Source: Hahella sp. HNIBRBA332
Lineage (GTDB): Bacteria > Pseudomonadota > Gammaproteobacteria > Pseudomonadales > Oleiphilaceae
Reading direction: 5' to 3'
Length of the DNA: 64,000 bases
Assembly (NCBI RefSeq): GCF_030719035.1
Contig: NZ_CP132203.1
Span: 4,482,501-4,546,500, forward strand
Below, piece by piece: positions 22,064-31,937 of this stretch (its first letter is position 1; every line of letters starts with the position of its first letter). The position numbers and the translations under genes were made by a program. The notes beneath the pieces were generated by a model. It saw only the letters and a program-made list of their open reading frames with translations. It was not told the origin of the DNA and did no database searches.

Positions 22064-25000
22064 TCCCATACTGACGCGAGACGACCTGCTGGGCGGCAAG
22101 CTGGCGGAAATCATGAGCTACTACATGCTGCAGCAGGACGCGGACAGAAAGGACTTCTTAAACATCGCCCGCAAGCAAAAAGGTAAATTCGAGGACAAAG
22201 CCAAACGCGTGGAGGCGCTTTTCGGCTACCCCGTCCCCGCTGAAGTTATCGAAGCCGAAGAGTGTATGACCGCCTATAACAGATACAGTGGCGTCGCCCA
22301 AGATGTCTGGATGCTTGCTGGCGAAATGATGAGCCTGCCTAACAAAGTCAGCGCCAAAGACATCACCACTTCTCTCCGTGACTTCGAACTGATTATGCGC
22401 CTGCTCACCGGGCTCGAAATTATCGGCAGAGATCCCAGCGGCGATACCTGCTTTCTCAACATGCTCCCCTCTCCTCTCGGTACGGCCCGAGTGATCGTTT
22501 ATGATCACGAAACCGGGGAGCCGTCCTCCGAAGAATACTTCTCCATTGCAGACTTCGTCGCCGACCGTTGGGAGGAGGACTGCCAGAGAGAGCCGGACGA
22601 CGAAGACATGGATGATGAGGACGAAGATGATGAAGAGGATGAGGATGAGGAGGAGTACGAGGAAGACTTCCAGGAAGAAGAGTGGTTCAGCAAACACTCC
22701 GACGCCGCCAAACAAGCCATAGAAGACTTCAACTCCTTCTCCGAAGCGGAAATAAAACAACGCCCCTACTACCACGACCCCAAACAGTTATTCAGCCGCT
22801 CAGACTGGCTGCATGGTCATCCCTCCGGACGTCCCACTTACGCCTTCGCCTCAAAAATGGATCAAGCCCCAACGTTTGAAGTGTACGAGCGGGAAAAACC
22901 ACTTCTCGATAAAGAGCCAGTGCTGGCGAACTATTGGATGCTCGCGCATTTCTTTCTGGGTAATCATGCAGCCTGTCGCGATACGATTAACCTGGTCAAA
23001 CAGGCCAATGCCCCGGGAAGCATTACGCAAGCGCTTGCAGAGGCGCTGGATGAGACACTGACCGCCTTGGAGACCAAGCCGGACTCAGCAAAATTCGGAC
23101 GTCTTGACCATCAAAAAATAACTGACCTGATAAGCCAGACTCAAGCCAATTGCTCCCCGGAGCACCTGGAGCCAAAGCATCGCACAGCATTGCTGGAAGC
23201 CAGAGGCGAAACTCAGATAAAGCGATTAAAGCCCGAAGAATGCCAACAGCGTCTCGCCAACGGCGTCGACCCGCTTACTCTGATAGAAGAATACCCCGAT
23301 GACGTCGCAACACACGACTTAGCGCTGGCCGCCCTGGCGGAACAAGACAGTGAATTCAATAAAATAGTCACCGCCTATTTCAAAGAGCGCACTAGAGACG
23401 CGTTTAATGAGTGGCCCTACGAGCGGCAGCCAGAGCTTATAGACAAGCGCTTGTCACTGCCTTTGGCTGCTGCGTTTAAATCCGGGTTGAAGTACGACGC
23501 AGATCATAAAAAAGCTTACTCGGGCATCACCCAGACTCTTGGTAAGTATGACGACGACAACGCAATGGCTGCGTTGGAAGCAGCGGTATCGCAACTGCCT
23601 CCGGACGATGATCGCCTGAAGTATGTCATTCAATGCTTGCAGGGCAGCAAGCATCCCCGTCGCAACGAAATGATGGGCAAAGCCGCCTGGCGACTGTTCG
23701 ATATTCTGGAAGCCGCGTTGAAAAATCAGCAGGAGCAAGCCCAGCAGCGCCGAGAGGAAGGCCCGACGCTGGATAATATGATCGATGTGAAGAACCATTA
23801 TCTAACGGCGACGCATATATTTTTGCAGGAAGGCTCCAGCGAAGCCTTACAGGTCGCCGACAAGCTTCTCGGTAACCGTGAGCATTTCAGGTTGTTCAAG
23901 CACATATTGGGAGACGCCTTCAGGCTCGCCGGTAACCACGACCTGAAAGAACATGCGGAGTTCGCTAAATATTACGTAACGCGTGTCGCAGCGATTGAAG
24001 TTGACGATACTGAAATGACCATCGAAGACCTCACACTGCTGAACTATATTGAGGCCGCCATCGCCTGGTGCAAGTTAGATCCTAAGGCGGCCAAAGCCAC
24101 CGCTAAAAAACTATTTAAGCGCAAAACTGAGAGTGCGTATTTCGACCTGGAAATCAAATCCGGGCAGCTCTACGCCTTGTTGGAGGATGATAAGGATAAT
24201 GCCGAACTATTGGGCTGGGCGCGCCGACTGTTGGGTAATCGCAGTAACGCCACGCGCATTTGCGGCCCCCTGCGCGCAGCGGGGGAACTTAAGCTGACGT
24301 CGCTGATGGAGGACGTCCGTTATCATCTTTACTCCGGCTATAACGACTTATTTCCCGAACAAGTTCTGCTCAAAGAAATCGCTTGGGACAGTTATCGCGC
24401 ACTCAATGAAGATTGCGCCGAAGCCCCGACTCAAAGGAAGAAAGACCAGTTCGCCAGTTATGTCGATGTGGACAAGCTCGCTGACGCCCTGGGTCATCCG
24501 GAAAGACACGATCTGGACCATGTATGCAAGCGCATCTACAAGGAAAACCACGTCTCTCCGGAAGCCATACCGGCTTTATCCCAATATTTAACAGACCTGT
24601 TGCAATACAGCGGAGACGACACTGATAGAGTCGAAGCAAGGGAGGGACTGCGCGCCTTGCGTATTCAGGGAGTAAACGCTCAGCCTGTATTGGCCAGCCT
24701 ACTGCAACTGGAGCATATGGCGACGGACCATTTCAACTCGATTCTCTATACCATGCGTTTCGTGGAGCCTGAAGCCAGCTTACGCGAGTGGTTATACGGC
24801 GCAGACTTAACTGAGCTATTGGCGCAACTCGCCAATCCGGCTCCCCGTTTTCTACCCTGGCTGGATTTAATCGCCGCACACGCCGTCGCCCTCACTAAAG
24901 ATCAGGATTCGGAGCCGTTGCTCAATGCGCTCTCTCAAGCGATGGATCACCGCTTGTCATTTCCACTGGGGGACTGGAGCGATGAAGAACCGACGCTGAT

Positions 25001-25454
25001 CAGACTGCCGCAGATCCTGTCGCGGTTCAAAGGCGATAAACGCATAGATAGCAGTTTAAAGAAATTCAAGCGCTGTATAGACAAGGCGGATCTGTACCCT
25101 CTCAATGCCAGCAGCCTATCCCGCCGCCGCGCCATGCCCGATGCAAATGCGTTCCAAGTCAGCAAAGGCGAAACCATCCGTTTCAAGCAGCCTATTAAAG
25201 GCCCCGACGATGACGAAGCCATCTACACGCTGACGATTACCCCCACCAGCGACAGCGTCATGTTTGAGTGCGGCGTGCACAATCTCTACTTCCGCACCTG
25301 TATGGAGGACGAGGAGCTGAAGAGCGCGGGACAGATCCCCCTCCAGAATGAAAACGCCGCGCTATCACTGGCGCGATCCATGGCGTTTGAGGCCATGATT
25401 CTTGGCTACAATCAAGATAAACCTGTCCCTAAAAAAACAAAGAAACGCGGTTAA
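22056..25454 (+). CDS. Giant unknown protein, paralogue 1 (1132 aa)
   Basis: Cytosolic, no signal peptide. Residues ~100-170 (GDTCFLNMLPSPLGTARVI, VYDHETGEPSSEEYFSIADF) loosely resemble a SUKH/SMI1-KNR4 module. Residues ~180-210 are an almost unbroken Asp/Glu run absent from the neighbour. Residues ~230-1040 are helix after helix with repeat-like blocks (YDDDNAMAALEAAVSQLPPD, KHPRRNEMMGKAAWRLFDIL), suggesting HEAT/TPR-like solenoids. The last ~80 residues form a beta-rich domain (SDSVMFECGVHNLYF). The gene overlaps the 176-aa gene by 8 bp and is followed 102 bp later by a full-length paralogue. Function unknown; immunity or chaperone-like scaffolding is only a guess. Confidence 0.75.
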   Translation: MNNPILTRDDLLGGKLAEIMSYYMLQQDADRKDFLNIARKQKGKFEDKAKRVEALFGYPVPAEVIEAEECMTAYNRYSGVAQDVWMLAGEMMSLPNKVSAKDITTSLRDFELIMRLLTGLEIIGRDPSGDTCFLNMLPSPLGTARVIVYDHETGEPSSEEYFSIADFVADRWEEDCQREPDDEDMDDEDEDDEEDEDEEEYEEDFQEEEWFSKHSDAAKQAIEDFNSFSEAEIKQRPYYHDPKQLFSRSDWLHGHPSGRPTYAFASKMDQAPTFEVYEREKPLLDKEPVLANYWMLAHFFLGNHAACRDTINLVKQANAPGSITQALAEALDETLTALETKPDSAKFGRLDHQKITDLISQTQANCSPEHLEPKHRTALLEARGETQIKRLKPEECQQRLANGVDPLTLIEEYPDDVATHDLALAALAEQDSEFNKIVTAYFKERTRDAFNEWPYERQPELIDKRLSLPLAAAFKSGLKYDADHKKAYSGITQTLGKYDDDNAMAALEAAVSQLPPDDDRLKYVIQCLQGSKHPRRNEMMGKAAWRLFDILEAALKNQQEQAQQRREEGPTLDNMIDVKNHYLTATHIFLQEGSSEALQVADKLLGNREHFRLFKHILGDAFRLAGNHDLKEHAEFAKYYVTRVAAIEVDDTEMTIEDLTLLNYIEAAIAWCKLDPKAAKATAKKLFKRKTESAYFDLEIKSGQLYALLEDDKDNAELLGWARRLLGNRSNATRICGPLRAAGELKLTSLMEDVRYHLYSGYNDLFPEQVLLKEIAWDSYRALNEDCAEAPTQRKKDQFASYVDVDKLADALGHPERHDLDHVCKRIYKENHVSPEAIPALSQYLTDLLQYSGDDTDRVEAREGLRALRIQGVNAQPVLASLLQLEHMATDHFNSILYTMRFVEPEASLREWLYGADLTELLAQLANPAPRFLPWLDLIAAHAVALTKDQDSEPLLNALSQAMDHRLSFPLGDWSDEEPTLIRLPQILSRFKGDKRIDSSLKKFKRCIDKADLYPLNASSLSRRRAMPDANAFQVSKGETIRFKQPIKGPDDDEAIYTLTITPTSDSVMFECGVHNLYFRTCMEDEELKSAGQIPLQNENAALSLARSMAFEAMILGYNQDKPVPKKTKKRG

Positions 25455-25471
25455 TAAAGCGTTTCGTCAAC

Positions 25472-25493
25472 AAGGCGCGCACCATCGCGCCTT
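25472..25493 (+). repeat. Hairpin between the two giant paralogues
   Basis: AAGGCGCG/CGCGCCTT stem of 8 bp with a 6-nt loop, followed by only one further T. A second hairpin ATTCCTG/CAGGAAT follows at 25502-25519. They may attenuate transcription into the second paralogue. Confidence 0.5.
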
Positions 25494-25556
25494 TCAACGC
25501 GATTCCTGCGCACAGGAATAATTGTCTCACTGAAAAAACAGCAACCCGGATAAAAC

Positions 25557-28500
25557 ATGAATAATCCCATACTGACGCGCAATGACCTGCTGGGCGGCAG
25601 GCTCGCAGAAATCATGAGTTACTACATGCTGCATCAGGACACGGATAGAAAGGACTTCTTAGACATCGCCCAGAGACAAAAAGGCCACTTCCACGACAGT
25701 GCGAAGGAAACGGAAACCTTGTTTGGTCACCCCGTCCCCGACGAAGTTATTGAGTTGGCGGAGTGCCTGGAAGCCTACCATCGCCATAGCGACGCCATTC
25801 TTGATACCTGGGTGCTGGAGGGGGAGCCGTTAAGTCGCCCCCAAAGTACCAGCCCTGAGGTTATCGCAGCCTCGCTGTCCGATTTTGAGATGATTTTGCG
25901 CCTGCTGACAGGTATGGCGATGTTGGGTGAAGACCCCAGCGGAGACGCCTGCTTCGTCAATATGCTGCCGTCTCCCTTGGGAACAGCCCGCGTGATTATC
26001 TTTGACCACGAGTGTGGCGAGCCCTCCACGGAGGAGTATTACTCAATCGCAGACTTCATCGTCAACCGCTGGCCGGAAGGCCCGCACATTTCAGAATCCG
26101 GTGAGGAGGAGGAATGGGTCTGTAAACATTCCGACGCCGCCTTGCATGCGATTGAGGACTTTAACGCCTTCGCCGAAGCGGAGATCAAGCAGCGCCCCTT
26201 TTACCACGATCCCAAGCAACTATTCGCCCGCACGGAGTGGATGCATGGCCACCCTTCCGGCGAACCAATCCACGCCTTCGCCGCCAAAATGGACAAGGCG
26301 CCGGCCTTTGATGTTTACGAACAAGAGAAGCCATTGCTTACTCAAGAGCCCGCGCTGGCGACCTACTGGATGCTCGCGCATTTCTTTCTTGGCAATCACA
26401 ACGCTTGCCGCGAAACCATCAATCTGGTCAAGCATGCCAGCGCCTTGGGCGCCATCACCCAGGCTCTTGCAGAGGCGTTGAGCAAGACGCTCGCGGCCTT
26501 GGAGCAAAAAACCGGCTCGGTGAGATTCGGAAGCTTGAATCGTAAAAAAATAAGCAACCTGATAACCCAGACTCAGGCTAATTGCGCGCCGGAGCAGCTT
26601 GAACCCAGCTTGCGCGCCGCGCTGCTCAAGGCCAGGGGCGAAACCCAGACCAAACGGTTAACTCCGAAGGCTTTCCAAGAGCAAATAGAAAAAGGCGCGG
26701 ATCCGTTGGCGTTAATAGCGGAGTACCCCGACGATGTCGCCATGCATGACCTGGCGTTGAAAGCGATCGCCGCCAAAGACGAAAGTTTCGCCAGCATTGT
26801 CAAAGCCTACTTCAGCGAAAGAACTGATTACGCCCATAACGAATGGCCATACAGTTGGCGTCCAGATATGCTGGATTCACGCCTGTCGCTGCCCATCGCC
26901 GCCGCCTTCCGCTCAGGGCTGAAGTTCGATGTTGAGAACAAGAAAGCCTATCCCGGCATAACCCTGACGCTCGGCAAATACGACGATGACAACGCCCTTT
27001 CCGCATTGGAGGCCGCCGTACTGCAACTGCGTCCAGAAGATGATCGTCTGGAGTATGTCATTCAATGTCTGCACAGCAGCAAGCATCCCCGCCGTAATGA
27101 GGTTCTGCAAAAAGCCGCCTGGCGGCTATTCGATATACTGGAAGTCGCCCGCCGGAATGAGGAAGCCCTTTCACAGAAACGCAAAAAGGAAGGGCTGACC
27201 TTGAGCAACATGTCAGACATACAGAACCACTATCTGGCGGCAGTGCATTGGGTATTGAAAGAACGTATGCCGGCGGCCGAGCAGATTGCAGAAAAAATCC
27301 TCAGCTTCCGCGACCTCCCGACATTATTCAAGCGCGCCTTTGGTGACGCTCTGCAAGTGGTTGGCGATCTAGGGTTGCAGCAGCACACTGGGTTTATCGC
27401 CGACTACGTAACTCGCATTACCCACCTTGACGTTAATGACGCAAACAGCTTCTTAAGAGAGTTCACGCTGGTGAGGTACACCGAAGCCGTCATCGCCTGG
27501 ACCAAACTGGACCCGAATGCGGCGATTCAAGCAGCGAAGTCACTGTTTGAGAGAAAAACCATCGCCCCCTACTACGACCTGGATATCAAATCCGGGCTGC
27601 TCTACCCCTTGCTGAAAGATGATCCGCAAAATGCACATTGGCGGGAATGGACACGCCGATTGCTGGGAAATCGTAACAATAACCCCAGAACCTACGGCCC
27701 TCTACGAGCTACCGCCGAACTCAAGCTGACGGATTTTGAAGCAGACATCCGCTATAACATATATTCAGAAGCCAGTATTTTCGACATTGCACACGCTATC
27801 ATCAAAGAAGCCGCCAGAGACGCACTATACGCTCTCGGCGTCGCTCCTGAAGCGTTGCCTAAATTTGATGATGAAGACGAGTATGCGACGGATGTGGAAC
27901 CAGAAGATCTCCCTGATGCTTTCAAGCACCCTGAAAAATACCTTGCTGAAAGTGTATGTGAGCGGATTATAAAGGAAGAGTATCGTCACCCTGAGGCCAT
28001 TGCAGCACTATCCGCTTATCTCAAAGAGATGCTGCAGTATAGCATTGATGAGAAAGGCTCCCTCAAAGTGTGGAATGGACTATTAGCGTTGCGAATTCAG
28101 GGAGTTGGGGCTTTACCTGCATTTGCAGAGCTGCTTGAGTTACCCCATATAAAACCTTCGCAGATGACTAAAACTCTTTACCTTATGCGCACCATAGAGC
28201 CTGAAGCCGATATCAGGCATTGGCTATATCAAGCAACGGAAGCGGAGATTCTCACCCAGCTACATAACGTAGAGCCGCGCTTTATGCACTGGTTAGATCT
28301 GCTAGCGGCGCGGGCCTGGACGCTTGGCGGCGACAAGCCCGCCACCATCTCCGCACTATGCGCCGCAACGGAGTTCCGGACCCGGGGTTTACCGGGGGGA
28401 AAACAGTGTAACGAGGAGCCTACTTTGCGACGCTTACCGCGCATTCTCGCTATTGCAAACACGTCTCAAAGCCTGGATTGCCTACAGCGTCTGGACCAGA

Positions 28501-28859
28501 TTGCGCGCTCAGGCCACGAATACAGCGACTACAAGCCCTTGGATCTGGAGGCATTAGCCATAAGCAGAGAGCAGCTACCGCCTTTGCACGCCATTTCAGT
28601 ATCCCTAGAGGAAACCATATGTTTGCAGCAGAGCATGCGTGACGAGGTCAATGGGCCTTTCCATCACCTTAACCTCAAGGTAAGCCATACCAGCGTCTTA
28701 TTCGAATGCTCTCTCACAGGCCTCCACTTACATGGCGCTCCTCAAGAAAGTGAAAGCCGGGCTCAAATTGACTGCGCCTCCGAAGCTGAAGCTATCCATC
28801 TGGCGAAGTCCATCATTCTGGAGTCGTTGATCCTTGGCTATCACATCAAAGCCAAGTAA
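25557..28859 (+). CDS. Giant unknown protein, paralogue 2 (1100 aa)
   Basis: A full-length tandem duplicate of the preceding gene. The first 17 codons and much of the length align directly (MNNPILTRDDLL versus MNNPILTRNDLL; EIKQRPYYHDPKQLF versus EIKQRPFYHDPKQLF; YDDDNALSALEAAV). Nucleotide identity is visibly high in the first 130 bp and lower toward the 3' end. The long acidic run of paralogue 1 is replaced by a short GPHISESGEEEEW. The SUKH-like N-terminal module, helical solenoid and beta-rich C-terminal domain are conserved. The start has CCGGATAAA before the ATG, without a strong ribosome binding site. A terminator follows at 28899. Function unknown. Confidence 0.75.
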   Translation: MNNPILTRNDLLGGRLAEIMSYYMLHQDTDRKDFLDIAQRQKGHFHDSAKETETLFGHPVPDEVIELAECLEAYHRHSDAILDTWVLEGEPLSRPQSTSPEVIAASLSDFEMILRLLTGMAMLGEDPSGDACFVNMLPSPLGTARVIIFDHECGEPSTEEYYSIADFIVNRWPEGPHISESGEEEEWVCKHSDAALHAIEDFNAFAEAEIKQRPFYHDPKQLFARTEWMHGHPSGEPIHAFAAKMDKAPAFDVYEQEKPLLTQEPALATYWMLAHFFLGNHNACRETINLVKHASALGAITQALAEALSKTLAALEQKTGSVRFGSLNRKKISNLITQTQANCAPEQLEPSLRAALLKARGETQTKRLTPKAFQEQIEKGADPLALIAEYPDDVAMHDLALKAIAAKDESFASIVKAYFSERTDYAHNEWPYSWRPDMLDSRLSLPIAAAFRSGLKFDVENKKAYPGITLTLGKYDDDNALSALEAAVLQLRPEDDRLEYVIQCLHSSKHPRRNEVLQKAAWRLFDILEVARRNEEALSQKRKKEGLTLSNMSDIQNHYLAAVHWVLKERMPAAEQIAEKILSFRDLPTLFKRAFGDALQVVGDLGLQQHTGFIADYVTRITHLDVNDANSFLREFTLVRYTEAVIAWTKLDPNAAIQAAKSLFERKTIAPYYDLDIKSGLLYPLLKDDPQNAHWREWTRRLLGNRNNNPRTYGPLRATAELKLTDFEADIRYNIYSEASIFDIAHAIIKEAARDALYALGVAPEALPKFDDEDEYATDVEPEDLPDAFKHPEKYLAESVCERIIKEEYRHPEAIAALSAYLKEMLQYSIDEKGSLKVWNGLLALRIQGVGALPAFAELLELPHIKPSQMTKTLYLMRTIEPEADIRHWLYQATEAEILTQLHNVEPRFMHWLDLLAARAWTLGGDKPATISALCAATEFRTRGLPGGKQCNEEPTLRRLPRILAIANTSQSLDCLQRLDQIARSGHEYSDYKPLDLEALAISREQLPPLHAISVSLEETICLQQSMRDEVNGPFHHLNLKVSHTSVLFECSLTGLHLHGAPQESESRAQIDCASEAEAIHLAKSIILESLILGYHIKAK

Positions 28860-29375
28860 CACCAAAGCCACGCCAATGGTGACTTTCAAATAAAGGAAAG
28901 GCGCGCTCTAGTGCGCCTATTCTTTAGACTCCTCCTAAATCTCCAACTATTCATATAGCGGAGATTATATTTTGGGGACATCCTCGCGTTCCATTAGGCG
29001 CGAAACGATGCGAAGCGCTTCTGGAGCCTTGCGAGCGGACTTCGTCATTCGTTGCAGTCAGGTTTTCAGCTGGGAAAACTTAACCCTGCCTGTGTCCAGG
29101 CAGCCTATTAAACAACCCTGCCCGGCGTGACCTAATCCACGCTAAACCTTTGCTTTATACCGGATTTCCCATTGACCTAAACCACATTAAAAGAACACCA
29201 TAATCTTTTGATTAAAAAGGTATAGAATTGTGTAGTTTTGTCGCTCCATGGGTGCAAAATCACACAATTGGTCTATGCTAGAGCAATAGACCCTGTTTAA
29301 CGCCTTACACCCGTTTACGGTCGGGGTTCGTGCGGCAAGATACTTTTCAGACCTGACTACAACGTTGCGCCATTT
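28860..29375. other. 516-bp intergenic region before the PBP7-like gene
   Basis: Contains the terminator of the giant-paralogue cluster (28899-28926), a small hairpin CTGCCTG/CAGGCAG at 29086-29103, and an A+T-rich segment (29185-29250) likely to hold the promoter of the peptidase gene. The sequence GGGGACATCC near 28975 recalls flanks of REP-associated elements, but no transposase remnant could be read. Confidence 0.5.
28899..28926 (+). terminator. Probable terminator of the giant-paralogue cluster
   Basis: AGGCGC/GCGCCT stem with an 8-nt loop followed by ATTCTTTA, 40 bp after the stop codon. Confidence 0.65.
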
Positions 29376-30317
29376 ATGAAAAACATCCTGATCGCTCTGT
29401 CTCTTTTATTCTGCTCCTCGGTTGTACTCGCTGATTCTGAAACCACTCTCCCTGAAAACCTGCAAAGCCTGGATACGGCAAACATCAGTTTGGGTTCTGT
29501 GAACGCCAAGGTGGTGGATGTGGAGAGCGGCGTCACGTTGTTCGCCAAAAACCCGGAAACAGTGGCGCCTATCGCATCCATCAGCAAGCTGATGACCGCC
29601 ATGGTGGTGCTGGATGCGGAATTGCCGCTGGACGAAATGCTGACGATTACGGAAGAGGACGTCGATACCTGGAAAAACACTTATTCCAGGATACGCATTG
29701 GCGCAGTTTTGCCTCGTAGTGAACTGTTACTGTTGGCCCTGATGTCTTCAGAAAACCGCGCCGCGCTGGCGCTGGGTCGTACCTACCCTGGCGGCATGAC
29801 GGCCTTTGTCAGCGCCATGAACGATAAAGCGAGAGCCCTGGGTATGCGCGACACGCGCTTTGTCGAGCCCAGCGGACTGTCCATGGAAAACGTCTCCACC
29901 GCATCGGATCTGGTCAAGATGGTCTCCGCCGCGTCACGTTATAAACTCATCCGCGACTACACCACTACTCCCAGCCACATGATCAAGCTGGGCGAAACTG
30001 AAAACGAAATGGAATTCCGCAACACGAATCTCTTGGTGCGCCAAGGTGATTGGGGCGTCAATCTGAGCAAAACCGGGTTTATCAACGAAGCTGGCCGCTG
30101 TCTGGTAATGCTCGCCAATGTCGGCGAGCGCCCCGTCGCTATGGTGCTGCTGGACTCTTACGGCCGACGTACGCCCGTAGGTGACGCCAACCGCATAAAA
30201 CAGTGGATCGTCACCGGCAAAAGCGCGCCAGTCGCTGGCGCTGCGCTCAAGTATGAACAGGAGAAAAACTCAGGAGTGTTCCAGACCGCCGCGATGGACG
30301 ACGACACTCAGAGTTAA
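29376..30317 (+). CDS. pbpG: D-alanyl-D-alanine endopeptidase (PBP7 type)
   Basis: 313 residues, the PbpG size. A signal peptide ends at VVLADSE. The serine peptidase S11 motifs are all present: S68-I-S-K71, S125-E-N127 and K232-T-G234. In the periplasm it would cut DD-crosslinks in peptidoglycan during remodelling. The ~35-residue tail (YEQEKNSGVFQTAAMDDDTQ) is acidic and lacks the amphipathic membrane anchor of PBP5/6, as expected for PBP7. A promoter is likely in the A+T-rich stretch upstream. Followed by a strong hairpin at 30326. Confidence 0.9.
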   Translation: MKNILIALSLLFCSSVVLADSETTLPENLQSLDTANISLGSVNAKVVDVESGVTLFAKNPETVAPIASISKLMTAMVVLDAELPLDEMLTITEEDVDTWKNTYSRIRIGAVLPRSELLLLALMSSENRAALALGRTYPGGMTAFVSAMNDKARALGMRDTRFVEPSGLSMENVSTASDLVKMVSAASRYKLIRDYTTTPSHMIKLGETENEMEFRNTNLLVRQGDWGVNLSKTGFINEAGRCLVMLANVGERPVAMVLLDSYGRRTPVGDANRIKQWIVTGKSAPVAGAALKYEQEKNSGVFQTAAMDDDTQS

Positions 30318-30325
30318 GGTTAGTT

Positions 30326-30355
30326 GACGGCGGCGCCCCCAACAGCGCCGCCGTC
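30326..30355. repeat. Perfect 11-bp hairpin after pbpG
   Basis: GACGGCGGCGC and GCGCCGCCGTC with an 8-nt loop lie between convergent genes. No T-run, so possibly a transcript-end stabiliser or factor-dependent terminator. Confidence 0.6.
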
Positions 30356-30362
30356 GCTTCCG

Positions 30363-30866
30363 TCAGGGAAACAACTGCACGATGCCGCTTTCCGCCTTCA
30401 TATCCGCCACCATCCATATCTGCTCGAATGGATGGCTGTCAGGCACCTGAATGCAGTGCTGCAATTCCCGAATTTCATCGGCTCGCCATGCGGGATGGGC
30501 ATTGCGAATGACCAGCCATACCCGCTCGCTTTTGTAGGTCTTCAGCGCTTTATTGGCAAGTATCCGATTCAGCGCCCGGAGCAGGCGCCCATCGGCGCCG
30601 GACTCTTCCAACGCCTGTAACTCATGCAATGTATGGCTATCCAAATCTCGCCCCAGCAACTGCATGGCTTCTTTTTCCGAACCATATAAGTGAGCGATTT
30701 CCAGATCCAGGCGTTCGCCATTCAAAAAGCAGGAAACATCCGGTTTGATTGGTTGGTTATGCCAGATATGCCGAATAGGCGTTCCCGTTAGACGCTCATA
30801 GTGGCGCATAAACAAACGGGCTGCGTCATGTTCCAGTACAAGTTTTTCTGATTCGCCGGGGGTCAT
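30363..30866 (-). CDS. Hypothetical protein with possible PD-(D/E)XK nuclease-like core
   Basis: 167 residues from the ATG at 30866 (an ATG eight codons upstream is possible). The segment KPDVSCFLNGERLDLEIAHLYG (about residues 42-63 of the shorter form, shown as two strands) has the Asp...Glu-x-hydrophobic layout of restriction-like folds. Helix-rich regions and an IWMVADMKAESGIVQLFP end follow. I could not identify the lysine of the motif with confidence, so nuclease activity is conjecture. The gene stands alone, convergent with pbpG, with a 103-bp gap to the PhzF gene. Confidence 0.6.
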   Translation of the reverse strand: MTPGESEKLVLEHDAARLFMRHYERLTGTPIRHIWHNQPIKPDVSCFLNGERLDLEIAHLYGSEKEAMQLLGRDLDSHTLHELQALEESGADGRLLRALNRILANKALKTYKSERVWLVIRNAHPAWRADEIRELQHCIQVPDSHPFEQIWMVADMKAESGIVQLFP

Positions 30867-30969
30867 CCGCAGTCGCCGTGATCTCAACAAAATTCAAAGT
30901 ATAAGCTGGATAATGGCATAACCGGCGCAAAAGAAAAACGCTCCTTAGGGCCAACGCCAACGCCGTTGC

Positions 30970-31755
30970 TCAGATCGAAATAACGCCGCGCAAATAAGTC
31001 ACTGCAGATCCGGATATCAGCACCCTGTCGCCGGACACTTCACAGTCCATGCGGCCTCCACGTTGCGACAACTGCGCTGCGGTCAGCGAGGTCTTGCCAA
31101 GCCTAGCAGCCCAGTATGGGGCCAGGGAGCAATGCGCGGACCCAGTGACAGGATCTTCAAATATATGCGCCTGCGGCGTAAAAAAACGGGATACAAAATC
31201 AACCTCTTTCCCCGGCGCCGTCACTACTACACCACCAGGATCCAGGTTAATGCGATCCATCAGCATTCTATCTGGCTGTAGCGCCCGGATCGCCTCTTCG
31301 TCAGCGTAAACCAACACGATGTCGCGCGCGCGCAAGATTTCCAACGGCAGGATATTAAGCGACTCCAGCACCTCCATCGGCGCCTGCGCCGCACTCGGCG
31401 GCCGGGCGGGAAAGTCCAGGGTCAACCGCCCTTCCCGCCTGGTCACTCGCAACTCTCCACTAAGAGAAGTGAATACAATGGAGTCACTCTCATATCCAAG
31501 GTGCGTCGTCAAAACATGCGCTGCCGCGAGGGTCGCATGGCCGCATAAATCCATCTCTATTTCCGGTGTAAACCAACGCAGATGAAACGCATCCCCTTCG
31601 CGCACAAAGAAGGCCGTTTCCGCCAAGGCGTTTTCCTGTGCGATCTTCAACAACACAGAGTCAGGCAACCAGGCCTCCAATGGACACACCGCCGCAGAAT
31701 TACCTCCAAAGATTTCATCGGTAAAGGCGTCAACCTGAAAAAGCTTTATATCCAT
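30970..31755 (-). CDS. PhzF-family isomerase
   Basis: 261 residues with two similar halves, as in the diaminopimelate-epimerase-like PhzF fold. N-terminal FGGNSAAVCPLEAW, the catalytic-glutamate motif NALAETAFFV (about residues 40-49), LCGHATLAAAHVL and the second-half DPVTGSAHCSLAPYW are visible. Family members isomerise or epimerise small hydroxy or amino acids; only a few make phenazines, and no phz genes are near. Two adjacent ATGs exist, and the second (31755) has better spacing from GAGGAG. Confidence 0.88.
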   Translation of the reverse strand: MDIKLFQVDAFTDEIFGGNSAAVCPLEAWLPDSVLLKIAQENALAETAFFVREGDAFHLRWFTPEIEMDLCGHATLAAAHVLTTHLGYESDSIVFTSLSGELRVTRREGRLTLDFPARPPSAAQAPMEVLESLNILPLEILRARDIVLVYADEEAIRALQPDRMLMDRINLDPGGVVVTAPGKEVDFVSRFFTPQAHIFEDPVTGSAHCSLAPYWAARLGKTSLTAAQLSQRGGRMDCEVSGDRVLISGSAVTYLRGVISI

Positions 31756-31937
31756 CATTCTCCTCGCTTAGGGACTTCTTTCGAAAACGGACAACAAGAT
31801 CCCTAACGTCATTTTCGACCGACGTGGAATCAAATCCGACGGATTCCAATAATCATTTGCAGAACAGCAACTTGCAACTTAATCTTGCGATCTGTATGGC
31901 CAACAGGCAGGACGTGGCAAAATCAGGAGCACGCACC

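Noticed and set aside
28965..29100. Possible remnant of a REP-associated transposase
   Set aside because: Only a GGGGACA-type flank is seen; no transposase fragment could be translated in any frame.
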